Source: Phallusia mammillata | Lineage: Eukaryota > Chordata > Ascidiacea > Phlebobranchia > Ascidiidae | Assembly: GCA_003260075.1 (NCBI GenBank) | Contig: QLIY01000871.1 | Span: 1,129-65,128, forward strand | Direction: 5' to 3' | DNA length: 64,000 nucleotides | Shown here: positions 19,057 to 30,300 of the stretch, piece after piece | Numbering within the stretch: the first letter of the stretch is position 1 | How the letters are laid out: every line of letters begins with the position of its first letter | Program-made: the position numbers and the translations under genes | The notes under the pieces: model-generated | Database searches by the model: none | Told to the model about the DNA's origin: nothing | Seen by the model: the letters and a program-made list of their open reading frames with translations, nothing else

Positions 19057-22000
19057 GTATTTTTTAGGTCATTGGTAAAACTAAAGATACTATGTCAAAT
19101 TTAAAGTATTCAACACAGTTTAACACATATATTAACCAAATTTAGTGCAATTTTTCTACTAGGTAATATAAAAATATTACGTTGTATAATTTATGCTTGT
19201 GTAAACATGTTTTTTTGTGGTTTCAGTTCACCCAACTTCACTTGATACAAGATGTCGACAAGAAACTGGCTTTACCCGTTGCATAGGTAAATATTACTTT
19301 ATTATTGTTGTGGTCGATAAAATACATGATTTGTGTCAAACTTCTTGCTTGTATATAAAAATTTACCTTCATGTTTTGTTTGTTTAGTTTGTTGGCGTGA
19401 TACTTCAAATGCAACTTGTCCTGCTGGGAAAAAGATTCAAGTAATTTCAGCTCTTTATGGACGACTTCAGCCATACTCAGAGTAAGTGTAAAAAGCATTC
19501 GGGTGTATTCAGTCAATCCGACGACCAATCTGAGTTATTTGAACTTTTGCTTTAAGTTTGCTTTTATAAAATTTCACTTGATTTTTGAACTCTTCTTTAC
19601 CATAGTTTTTGTCAGTGTTGACACTTTGGCTTGTAAAGCAAGATCAACTTTTAAAATATCCTCGCTCCCGAATTTTCTTTGACGATTGTGCTGCTGGACA
19701 GGTATGAATTTCAATCGAGCAATTTACAAATATATTTTTTCGGAGTTGTATTTAAAACAGTGCAGTCGTTTACGAAGAGCGACTGATGGTTGTCGTTTAA
19801 TATCGTGTTTGTTTTAAACAAAATTCAAAACAGTAACTGGTTTATTTTATTCTTTAGGGTTTGTTACGGAACCCCTTCCAAGGAAGCTTTAAACTGCAAT
19901 GGATCTGAAGATGTGACCAAGATTATGGATTTGTGTCAAGGCAAACCTTTCTGCTTACTTTCCACATCTGGTTTCACTGATCCGTGTGTTAGCACAGAAA
20001 AATACATCGATATCAATTTCACGTGCTCCACACCAAAATGTAAGTTACCAGCAAAATATTTAATTTTTAACACAAGATAGTGGTGTTGTTTATTAAACAG
20101 ATTAAAAGTCTGAATCCTTTTGTCAAATATTAGCAATCTCAGATGTTCGGTTACTTCATCCAGTAAACATCTATTTAAAATATAGGGCCTACTACATTTA
20201 GGAGTTGTTTTTGTAGCGCTAAAATAAATCAAGTCAGATCTTCTACAAAGACTTACAATATGCCCTGCAAACTTTAACACGGGCAACACCACCAGAATCT
20301 TTTATGGTCACGAAAAAAAGTTGACTTTCGAAACACGACAGTATTAACGGCAAATCACATTTTATTCCTGAATCAATGACAACTGTGTTGGAATGCAGTA
20401 CTAATTTCGGCTTTAATCAAGTCGAATTGATTAAACAACAAACCGTATTACTGATAATACTAAAGTATGAACAAACAGTGTTGGAAATAGTCGAATAAAT
20501 TCGGGAACAAAGGTATTTGTAATGTTATGGTCATTATAAAAGTAAATGACTCACTGAATTTTGATAGCTGTTTCTAGTGAGCCTAAACCTGTGCCCCTCT
20601 TGAATACAGCTCGTAGCCCCCCTTGCTAGCCATGGAACTGCTTGAGACCACTTTACTAGAGCAATGTTTCTCAATAGCTGTGACATGATAATTTGGCAAG
20701 GAGATTAAGAAAAATATTTATAACTTATAAATACTTAATCCAATGCGTGTTCAAAAAAAGTTTAAGCTTAATAATTTTACGAAACCTTTGCAAGACCACG
20801 TAAGAAAGTTTTGAGAAACACTGTAATAATACATGACAATTTTGTTGCAGATGAAATGAATGTGGAAGCGCTAGGGCATCGTAATCCTGTTGGAGCAAAT
20901 AGTTTCGAAAATCTCGAACAAGAAATCGAGAATGTTGCGCAGAATCACCCCGAAACAGATGGTAGAACCTATAAATTCGAATATGGTCAGTTCCACATCG
21001 CAGTTACAAAGATATATGAAAATACATACAAATCATTCCTTGAGCTAGGTTCATCTCACATCAACTTCACATTACAAACAAATAACGTTAGTCGAATCGT
21101 TGCTACTGTCTTTGTCTATAATATAAACCAAACAAGCAATACGGATGCCCAAATTATCAATGCGAGTTCCCTCGCAGTAACCAGGTATATGGCTGCTGAA
21201 AACACAACCTTTATTGTCATTAATGGCTGGGACACTGATACTTTCCGGCGTTCATCCAATGACACAGCAGGTAACGATCAACTGCAAGGAAACGCAAACA
21301 TCGTCGTTACCCCAGCGTCGTCTGCATCGGTTTGCAAGCAGATCAAAAAACAAAAAGAAAATTCAACAAACCTGATGATTAGAAAACTATAACCTGGGGG
21401 GGGGGCCTGCAAGCAGATCAAGAAACAAAAAGAAAATTCAACAAACCTGATGATTAGAAAACTATAACCTACATGTGGTTTCGTCGACCGATTATCGAAG
21501 AAGTACTCTGACGTAGGCTGCGTCACCAACATTGATGACGTAACAGGTGACGTCACTTGCAAATGCAATCATCTAACTATTTTTGCCGTGCTTCTGGCAG
21601 TGGAAACCATCACAATACCTGAGGGGGTTAAGGTAGATAAATATACTACTTTAGTGAATAATTGCATTTAAATTGACTTATATTTTTATTTTTTATTTCA
21701 GATCACATCTTACACAACAGAGGCAGCATCTGTAGCATTTCTCATTGCCACCATAGCTATACTCTGCATACATCAGCGAAACGAGGATAGGACTCCGGTT
21801 CAAATCAGCTTGTCATTGGCTCTTCTGCTTCTTCACGCCACCAACATATCACATGACCTCGCGGTATCGCATGAAATCTCATGCATGATTTTCACGGTGA
21901 CCGTGCATTACCTCTTCCTGTGTGTTGGTAAGCATGCAGGTTTTAAACGCAAATCAGTGAAATCGGAGTCATAACCTTGATTTCGTTTGCAGGAATGTGG

Positions 22001-23083
22001 CTCCTTATCGAAGGTGTTCGTCTAGTGATGGCCATCTCATTCCCATATGCATTTGAGGCACAAGATCCGCAAAACCGCGTTAGGGTCTTTATGGTCGTTG
22101 GTTGGGGCGTCCCAGCTCTTACAGTGGGTGTTGCTGCGGGTGTGGGGTTTTTCCACGATACTTACATGAAACCCCAACCGTTATTTGAGAAGTGTAATGA
22201 TTTCGAAAACCAAACTTCATGTATTCCTAAGTATGACAGATGCTGGTTGACTCCCGGTACTCCGATCTTCTACACTTCGGTCTTCGCTCCTCTTGCTCTC
22301 ATACTCTTCATGAACATCATGATCATCGTGAAAACCACACACGTGATGTACAACACAAGAAGGTTGCAAAACAGAGACGAGAATCCGGAAGTAGAGAATG
22401 CGCTGAGAGCAGCAAAGTCATTCTTTCTTCTGCTCGTAATGCTTGGAGGGACTTGGAGTTTGGCATTATTCACAGGTGTGTTGCGTACAAATAAAAACAT
22501 GTATATTGATACCCAATCATTAAGCTTCATGGCGTGGAGACTGTTAAACTTTTAGATCTTATTGAATCAGTTCAGCTATCGACATAATATTTGCATTGTA
22601 GGCTAGTGTAGTGCCTCACAAAATCTGTTGGATGTCACAACTGTCCATAAACCACGTAACAACTGGAATTACTTAGTACCAAAATGGTTTTGCTTCAATG
22701 CCAATTCACGCAATATTGCTTTCAATACGTCCCTTTTTGCACGATTTAGAAGGTTTTACTAACATTAACAAATCTTCCAATATCCTTTTGGTCAATTGTA
22801 ATCAGCTTGTGTATCACCAAGCAGATATCTCATCCCACCTTTTCCCAATCACTACATTTGACACATTCTAATTTTGTGCGTTTTTGCAGGAATCGGGAAC
22901 GATATTTCGAACGAGGTGTTCATGTACATCAACAGCCTGGTTAACGGATCGCAGGGAATCGTCATCTTCCTGCTGTATTGCGTCATGAATCGCGTCATCA
23001 GACAGAAAATTCTACCGTGTAAGACTTGTTCTAATGAACAGCAACGAAACAGCGCAGACACTGGCTCATCGCAACTACGTTAA
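18984..23083 (+). CDS. adhesion GPCR: signal peptide, SUEL lectin, GAIN/GPS, 7TM
   Basis: Exons 18984-19056, 19227-19286, 19388-19481, 19858-20039, 20851-21632 (contains an assembly duplication), 21702-21927, 21993-22475, 22890-23083. All have GT-AG borders and matching phases. The order is signal peptide, galactose-binding lectin of the sea-urchin-egg-lectin type, GAIN region, GPS motif and seven helices. This layout is that of latrophilin-like adhesion receptors, which bind extracellular or cell-surface ligands and signal after GPS autocleavage. It is short and lacks the olfactomedin and hormone-receptor domains of vertebrate latrophilins, so the family is assigned but not the orthologue. 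A TAA at 21465-21467 lies in frame just before the GPS. Confidence 0.88.
19388..20039 (+). CDS. SUEL-type lectin domain (two exons)
   Basis: Exon 19388-19481 gives CPAGKKIQVISALYGRLQP, with the diagnostic 'Ile...Ala-x-Tyr-Gly-Arg'. Exon 19858-20039 gives VCYGTPSKEALNCNGSED, DLCQGKPFCLLSTSGF, TDPCVSTEKYIDINFTC. Cysteine spacing and 'DPC...KY' match SUEL lectins. The splice (codon Glu, phase 2) joins them directly. The open stretch between (19600-19700) is intron. Confidence 0.92.
20662..20823. mobile_element. hAT-like MITE in GPCR intron
   Basis: The ends CAATGTTTCTCAA and TTGAGAAACACTG are imperfect hAT-type inverted repeats 162 bp apart. A target duplication is not convincing. The element ends 27 bp before the GAIN exon acceptor. 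Confidence 0.6.
20851..21632 (+). CDS. GAIN/GPS exon with in-frame TAA and assembly duplication
   Basis: From the acceptor at 20850 the frame runs through a Ser/Thr/Asn-rich extracellular region, with many N-x-S/T sites, to NSTNLMIRKL. It then has TAA (21465-21467 in the second copy, 21390-21392 in the first), then PTCGFVDRLSKKYSDVGC and VTCKCNHLTIFAVLL, the GPS. The segment ending at TAA is printed twice around ten G at 21396-21405, and both copies show the same TAA. The exon leaves in phase 0 at AAG|GTAGAT. Autocleavage is expected between His-Leu and Thr in the CNHLT motif. Confidence 0.8.
21702..23083 (+). CDS. seven-transmembrane region of the GPCR (three exons)
   Basis: Exon 21702-21927 carries TM1 and TM2, and TM3 begins there. 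Exon 21993-22475 carries the rest of TM3 through TM6, with GMWLLIEGVRLVMAISFPY, CWLTPGTPIF in the second outer loop, and the TM6 start FFLLLVMLGGTWSLALFTG. Exon 22890-23083 carries TM7 (INSLVNGSQGIVIFLLYC) and a short tail ending SQLR-TAA. Trp-rich TM3 and NGSQG in TM7 are typical of adhesion-class receptors. Confidence 0.9.
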
Positions 23084-24240
23084 ATGGTTAAGTAGCGCAA
23101 TTTTGAAACCACCTGTTGAGCGATGTGTTTCAACACATTGACGTTTTTTGTTCAAGTCAGTGCAATAATGGCATAATTATTTTAGTTTTTTTATTAGATG
23201 TGTATAACTTGTCATGCTATTAATAGCACCATTGTCCATGCAACGTCGGTGTAACGAAGTTCTTGCCCAAACTCAGGGCGGGTATAATTTATTTGTCCTA
23301 GTGTTTTAAAGCATGTTAACTACGCTTGTCATTGGTGACTTTATATTATCTAAACACATTTGATCCCATGATACAATTATGCATGTAATCAACAAAACTT
23401 AACCAAACCCGTTTCGAAGCGCCTGTCATTTTACAATATTGTCATTTCTTGTGACAAAATGGGCTTTTCAACAGCACAGTTTTGCAGAAGAAACATTTTG
23501 TTTTTCTCTCCACAATTATATTATGCTAATGGGCAGCACATATGTAAAAACGATTGTTAAGTTTTTTTGTTCTTGTTTGATTCAAACTTTCCGCGTTGCG
23601 CTTTATTGGTTTTTTTTTTATAGCAAAACATTTAAGCTCTCATTATTTCTGTTGTACATTAAATCACACTCAAACACATGAACATAATGATGTCACATCG
23701 TATTCCAACGTACATGTTGTTTTTGCATATCAGTCATCTTTTCACCGGAATCTTTGATGTTACGATTTGTCAGCCCGTGTATTTTCCCGCTGTAACAGCT
23801 CTCCCTCTGTAGGCGTTTGTCTGTCTTTTTATCAGAAACTTCTTTACATAACCTTTATTGCACCATGGCTTAACATGCGGTTGCTCGTATAGTGTTGTTC
23901 ACATATTGGCAACAATGTAATGTCCTTCTGCTGAAACGTATTTGACACATATCAATTCGGCAATTTTTCAAGTTTCCAACTACCTAATTGAACAAGATTA
24001 CAATTTTTTTAACGTTCCAAGTGTTAATAGTCCAACACCATTAAATGTGTATGTTCTGTACGTCTGTTGGGGGCCAATTTCCAAAGTAAGCAAAAACGTA
24101 TTTTTTTAGTGCTGTGATGCTGTATTTTTTTTATAATTTGCTTTACTTTAAGTCTATTGTTTGAAATGTCACTTTTATGGTTGCATGATATTTTCTTTAT
24201 TGCCTTTTTGGATACATTATGCTTATGTGGATATAACAGT

Positions 24241-24246
24241 AATAAA
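24241..24246 (+). promoter_or_regulatory. candidate poly(A) signal of the GPCR gene
   Basis: AATAAA followed at once by GTGTGTGATTTC and further T-rich sequence lies 1.16 kb after the stop codon. The intervening 23084-24240 holds no other gene and would be the 3' untranslated region. Confidence 0.45.
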
Positions 24247-24845
24247 CGTGTGTGATTTCACTTACTTCCTGTAAATGTTTTTTGAGAAAAGATTATTAGA
24301 ACCATGTAGGCAGCAGCAGCCGTAAAATTAACCTAAAAATATTTACTATAGGTAATTTAAATTACTTCCAAATGTTTGTAAAATGAGAAAAAGAATAAAA
24401 GCCATAAGATTGACAGCAATTAATAAAACAAGAAACTAAAACAGCTAGGATGTTTTCTAGTCCAGGTCCCTTGGTACGAAGCATTTTAGCAGGGGATATG
24501 AGATAGTTTGTTCAGTTCACCAGGTGATTAGATCAGAAGCTAAATAACTATTTTAGTGACCACATACTTCATCGGTCAGGCAAGTTGTAAGCGCAGTTCT
24601 TTCCATACATTATGTACCCGTAATGAATTCTGTAACATTCTAGCCCATATTCGCTTTGTGTGGCATGTTTTCATTCGACAGTGTGTTTTATGGTAATGTT
24701 TTCTGTCAGGTATTTAACAAATAGCTTAAACTGAATGTTTAAATGAACGTGATTGGAATGTATTGGCCGCCTGTTCAACGAACACCTATGTAATGGTTTG
24801 AGTTGCTCTCGTCAGCCATTAAACCATTTTTTTATTTGACGTTTT

Positions 24846-24955
24846 TTTTTCACGGGGTTCGAACCCAGGACACTCCCAGAAACAAATCCCGATTAGGTTT
24901 TTTATGTGTGTATGTGTGTCAGGCGCGCCGGACCATTCGGCCAAGTTCCTGTCCA
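24846..24955 (-). mobile_element. SINE family A copy
   Basis: On the minus strand it reads CTTGGCCGAATGGTCCGGCG and ends with the B box GGGTTCGAACCCC and an oligo-A tail, as in the copies near 55.2 and 56.0 kb. Confidence 0.75.
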
Positions 24956-25444
24956 CCAGCCATTACCCCATCCAGCCTATAAATGTTGCTTTTGAATCTC
25001 TAGCTCCCACTTCTGGCGATTGCTATTCACTTGCGAATGCAAAAAAATTGTTTCGACGGAAAACACAACATTTGCAAACAAGTCAGAAATTTTCCGTAAG
25101 TCTGCACCGGCTGCGATTCTAGCAGCTTCCTAGAGCCAAAAACACAAAAACGGTTAATTGCAGTGACAGGCAGCTCGTCAGCGAATTTATTATCTTAACT
25201 GTTGGTAAAAAATGCAAAAACTATTTTTTTTCTGGAGAAAAATGATTAAAGTTTATGCAAAACAAACCATAGCGGCACGTATCACAAATGTAAGTCAAGT
25301 TGGGCCTTTCGTAAAGAGTTTGACCAAATTTCAGGTTATGTTCGGGCTTCATTGGAATTAACAGGCGTAAATGGGACCTGATTTCACACTCGGCCAACAC
25401 TGTTTCGTTATTTCATCTCCGTAAATGCAGATTGACTTTATTTT

Positions 25445-25625
25445 CAATAAATTTCGGGCACAGGTCTGTTTTTTGTGATGGTCCTTTTAGACTATAGCGG
25501 TTTTGACCCCAGTTCGGGGGGGGGGGGGATAAATGCAGATTGACTTTATTTTCAATAAATTTCGGGTACAGGTCTGTTTTTTGTGATGGTCCTTTTAGAT
25601 TATAGCGGTTTTGAACCCAGTTTGG
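25445..25625. repeat. direct duplication around a 13-G run
   Basis: 25428-25515 and 25529-25620 repeat the block TGCAGATTGACTTTATTTTC onward, separated by G at 25516-25528. Same pattern as the other G-run junctions. Confidence 0.8.
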
Positions 25626-25737
25626 ACATTTTACATTTCTGACACATGTTCATAAACCACAGTGCGGCAGGGCGACAAAAAGCGTTAAAGAGAATAAAGT
25701 TGGTTTCAAGCATTCTTATGCAGCAATGCTTCAGCCA

Positions 25738-26210
25738 GAAAAATTTTGCTTGTGGTGGGATTGGACCCAAGACATTTTCAGGCTTGGTGCTCTACCAACG
25801 CTCTGCAGCATGGACGTGCTAAAAGCCCAAAACGCTGGTGCAATGTGATACAAACAAGGAACAAATGAAAATAAAAAAGCAAGCAGACAACTCAATTTCC
25901 TACCGAAAGGCCAACAACAATCAACGAATGCAAACACGTGAAACGGTATAAATAAAAAACAAAACGAAAAAAACAGCCATGATTTTGGTATTTGCATCTT
26001 ATGATTTTAGGCTTTTTTGAGCATAAATTCATTGCTGAGATCAGCCCTGAAGTGTACATGTAAACCAAAGATCACAGCACACACATGTATAAATCATAGT
26101 ACGTAGGCAAGTCGGTCTGGGTTGGGATTCCAATCCCATACAGGAGCACATCCATGGCTGGCTCTCCCAATAGACAGCTACCTGCCTCATGTGCTATAAC
26201 GTATACAGTG
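25738..26210. mobile_element. SINE family B: tRNA-like head fragment and body
   Basis: 25745-25812 on the minus strand shows GTTGGTAGAGC and a degenerate B box (GGGTCCAATCC), like a tRNA head. 26020-26210 carries the family B body (ATCAGCCCTGAAG..., 'catagtacg', then a second B-box-like GGGATTCCAATCC). The two are separated by unrelated repeat sequence. Confidence 0.5.
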
Positions 26211-26284
26211 GGCCAAGCGTAGTTTGATCAGCTTAATTTTCGCAATGACAAGTTTCTAGTTGCCAATTATACAGAACAAAAATA

Positions 26285-26800
26285 GTGCACAGGAAAAAAA
26301 ACGTCCACGTCAAAACGTAAAAAACAAGGAAAATGCCAAAATGTTAAAAACGCTTCTGTTCCATTAACTATCCAACTTCATTTTGTGGCATAAACAAACA
26401 ATGCAAATTTTCTAGATATTTGTTAGAAATAGTAGAAATAATATTTTGTTTTAATTGTTGCAGAAAACAACCGTCCATTGATTTCACAGTGCAACCAATT
26501 CGTCGTTTTTGCCCCGTTGACTTGCAAGCGGATAAACTTCGGGGGGGGGGTATAGTGCACAGGAAAAAAACGTCCGCGACAAACGTAAAAAAACAAGGAA
26601 AATGCCAAAATGTAAACGCTTCTGCTCCATTAACTACCCAACTTCATTATGTGGTATAAACAAACAATGCAAATTTCTACATATTTTCTAGAAGTAGTAG
26701 AAAAAGTATTTTGTTTGTTGCAGTAAACAACCGTCCATTGATTTTACAGTGTAACCAATTCGTCGTTTTTGCCCCGTTGACTTGCAAGCGGATAAACTTC
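26285..26800. repeat. about 250-bp diverged duplication around a 10-G run
   Basis: 26280-26540 and 26551-26800 are about 90% alike (shared 'gcacaggaaaaaaacgtcc', 'caaccgtccattgattt' and 'cttgcaagcggataaactt'), with ten G at 26541-26550. The divergence suggests two haplotypes placed in tandem. Confidence 0.75.
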
Positions 26801-27347
26801 ATTATCTTGGTCCATGACAAGTTCTGCAAAATAAAAACATATGTAAAATATTTTGGTATTTTTCCGACAATTTTCATTGGGCTGCTACAAAATTTGTTTG
26901 GGTTAGGGTTAGATCAAAATGTTGTGACTCTACAAGCTGGGTTAAAGCCTGATTTATGGCCACAAAAGTGTACATATTGTATTTTTAGGCGGGTATATTA
27001 TGTTGCTTATTAGTATACCCAAGTTATGGCAATGCCTACGACGATTTGTCCACAAAATAGTTTTGTTTTTGTTGGGAATTATTTGGCATTTTGTGCGCAT
27101 ATTTGATTTTGGCCCTTTGAGCCTAATATGCTTAGAACCTTGTTTCTATTTTTGACTAAATTGAAAAATTGCATGGATCGGAAATTTGTTTAAAAACAAG
27201 ATAGGTGGCTTTACTACATAATGCCGACTTATATATGTCACATTGTATTTCATACTTAACCACAAATAAACACCATAAGCCATACGTGTAACGTATATAC
27301 GTATGTTACTTAAGATTCTATTTCAATTAGGTTACCTACCAGTGACT

Positions 27348-30300
27348 TCACGTTTTTCTGATTTCGTCATGCCGCGGCGCTAGCGACCAGAAATTGAGAC
27401 AAATCGACGTCCACGCCAGGGCGTAACTGTATCCAAATGGAAAAACAACCCCTCCTGGAGTTGCAAGCAGAATTTGAAAGGTGAAGATAACACATGATGT
27501 AAGCATACATAGACCTGTAAACATAATTATGTTAGATTGTCATAGTACGCCAGGCCTATTAAAGGCGTAATACAAAATCAGCCGGTCTCCCAAGCATTTC
27601 CATATGGCAAGGCAAAGGCTAGAAAAATCTAGTCTTTCTGGGACGTGCGCTTCAGGGCTGATCCCAGTATGAATATATTCATCTTACGTTAGACTGTTTT
27701 ACGATTTTCTTTTTTCTGTTATATTTACGTAACGGCCTTTTTGACGGTTCGTAGATTTTTCAAAAACCTCAAAATGTAACTATGGTTTAGGCCAGTGGTG
27801 TCTAAACATTTTTTTACACATAGATGAATAACTGGGATCAGGCCTGAAGCGTCGATGCAGACCAGCGATCACGGCGCACTCATATATAAATCACAGTACG
27901 CCAGGCCCATTGGAGGCGCTATACCGAATCAGTCGATCACTAAGCGTTTGCCACATGACAAGCCGTAGGCTAGCAAAATCTGGCCGCGGGCCTAACTTTG
28001 GATGCCCCTAGTTGAGGCTTATACAGCTATTCAACTCAGGGTTTTATCTTAGAAGTAGTCAAAATTACGAAAACATTTATCCAAACTGCTTATGTTGAAC
28101 GATTATAAAGATATGTAATTTGCTCCATGCGCCACCCAGTGTCAATCATCATTGCTACAAACGGCCACAAAGGGCACTAGCGCTAAAGTTGAGTACCATG
28201 AGAATATGTTAGAGCTACTAACACAAGAACTCACTGCATATAGGTTTGCCAACTACTTATAAATGGCGCACAGTTATAAAAATTAGTAGTGCGATCGGGA
28301 TATGGTTAGGAACGAAACTTAGCGTAAAAGACTAGGTTTTTAGGTTGATTTTAATGTTATTTTTATTATCATAAAACCTCAGCCCAACCCTAACTGCCCT
28401 AACCGTCAACATTTTTATACAAATTGAATTTAAAATAATTGCAAATGCCTATAAATGAGTTATTGCTAGTATGCATAAATGCTTTCGACCTTTTTCAGTA
28501 ATTAATCCTCATTTTTGAATTAATTGTAGACCTAAAACAAATGTTGCCATGCATGGTTTATGAACGCAAAATTTTGCTAACTGTCAAAAACATATTAGTG
28601 TACCTTATGTCAGCAGGGATTAACTTCGCTTTACGAAGGTAGACACTGTTGATAATTACTACAAAGGCGTATGTTTTACATTTGACGTGTCTACCAGAGC
28701 GCATATTTTGTATTGATTACTCAGTAAAACGCCCCAACAAAAAATACTACAGAAACCAATGTTACGTAATGGTTAAAAGGCGTATACTTAAATGCAGAAA
28801 CCTGGGAACTAGGGTTGGCCTGATAATACTGTATCGGCGCCAAGACCCGATGCTCATGGAATATCGGTACTCGCTCGGCACCTTGGAAGCATCGGCCGAT
28901 ACTATAAAATACGGGTAAACGTGCTTAGCCTGGTAGTTTTAGCCACAATGTTTTGCGAAAAGTCGATTAATATAGACTTCCGACTCATCTTGTTTGTTTT
29001 CAAAAACATACAACATGTGCCGAAAGAACGATTTGCCGAATCAGCAAATTTAAGAGCGATTCGGTTTCCAAGTGATTAGTTGTATAAGGTAAAAAAGACG
29101 TTTAAACAAAGCAGTGTAAACCGGCGATCACGACATACGCAATCATAAATCCCAGGCCTTTTGAAGGCGCAATATTAAATCAAGACGGTCTCCCAAGCAT
29201 TTAACACGTGGCAAGGCACATACCAGAAAAATCTAGCATGCGGTAGGATTCGAACCCAAGACAGGATTCTTTCCGGGATTTACGCTCTACCAACTGATTA
29301 CACAGGCTTAGTCGTAAACCCACCCAAAGTTGATTCACAAGAACCGTTGCCCGCCTCGTATGCTGCACTTGTCAGCTTCGTACTTAGGGGTAGCCATTTT
29401 AGGGAAGGGGGTCCATAACAAGTAATGGAAGTTGTAAAGGTTTCAAAAAGCCGTTTGTCTACACTCATTTGTCGTTTTACCTATAAAATTCGATTACACG
29501 GCATTCGATAGTATAGCGTGTTTTGTTGTTGTTGTTGTTTTCATGTATTGTTATAATTAGATTCATGTATTTAGTCACTTATGTTTATTGGTGGCTCAAG
29601 ATATTTTTATGTTTGTGCCTTCGCTAAATATCTTGAGGGTGAATACCTAATTCATGCTGATTGGGCTGGAATGTGTCATATGGCTGAAATAGGGCGTCGC
29701 CGCTTGGTTCAGCAGCGTTTTTCGAAGTGATGCAGTAACATTGTTCATTGCTTTCATTTTAGATTGTTTAGTTTAACTATGCGTTCCTGAAAAGCCAGTG
29801 TGTGGGAGTAATGGTTTTCGTTGTGAGCTATTATTACAGAGTTCTGGGCCATTGCAAAAACTAGGACTGTTGAAATATTTTTGTAACACTAGTTATATTA
29901 TTCTACGTTCTTACGCTTACCTGAAACAAAGATAAGAACATTTGCTAAATTTTCCCATCGTTTGTGTTTGGCAGCGTGATGCAATATAAGAGCGAGGATT
30001 TGAAAAATGGCAGCAATCAAGAGCAGAAGTGCCACAATTCTGGCAAACACTGGAACCAAACCTGAAACAAAATTTACTTCTATTATCATGCTAATCATAG
30101 GACTATGCTTTCGGGTTGGTTTGGACTGGAGTTGAATAAAACAAACGTGAATCGCGCCTGTCTATGCACTCAGCCTTATTTGTGCGACAAATTGACCAAA
30201 GTTTAGGGCTAAGTTATTGTTTAATAAATCGAGTTCGGGTCAGGTTTTCAGCCTGTACTTTGGGGTCCAATTTCATACCCGCTTTCAACCCTGGTTAAAC

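Larger units (their letters stand above)
23084..27347. other. GPCR 3' region and repeats, no further gene
   Basis: It includes the likely 3' untranslated region to about 24.25 kb, SINE A and B copies, and two assembly-type duplications at G runs. No coding exon was found up to the last exon of claudin-like gene 1. Confidence 0.55.

Noticed and set aside
19600..19702. Possible extra lectin exon (FDDCAAGQ before a GTATGA donor)
   Set aside because: The flanking exons join in phase without it and together give the complete SUEL pattern; including it introduces a stop or frame error.
29250..29330. Functional tRNA gene
   Set aside because: It is continuous with a SINE body and has mismatched stems.
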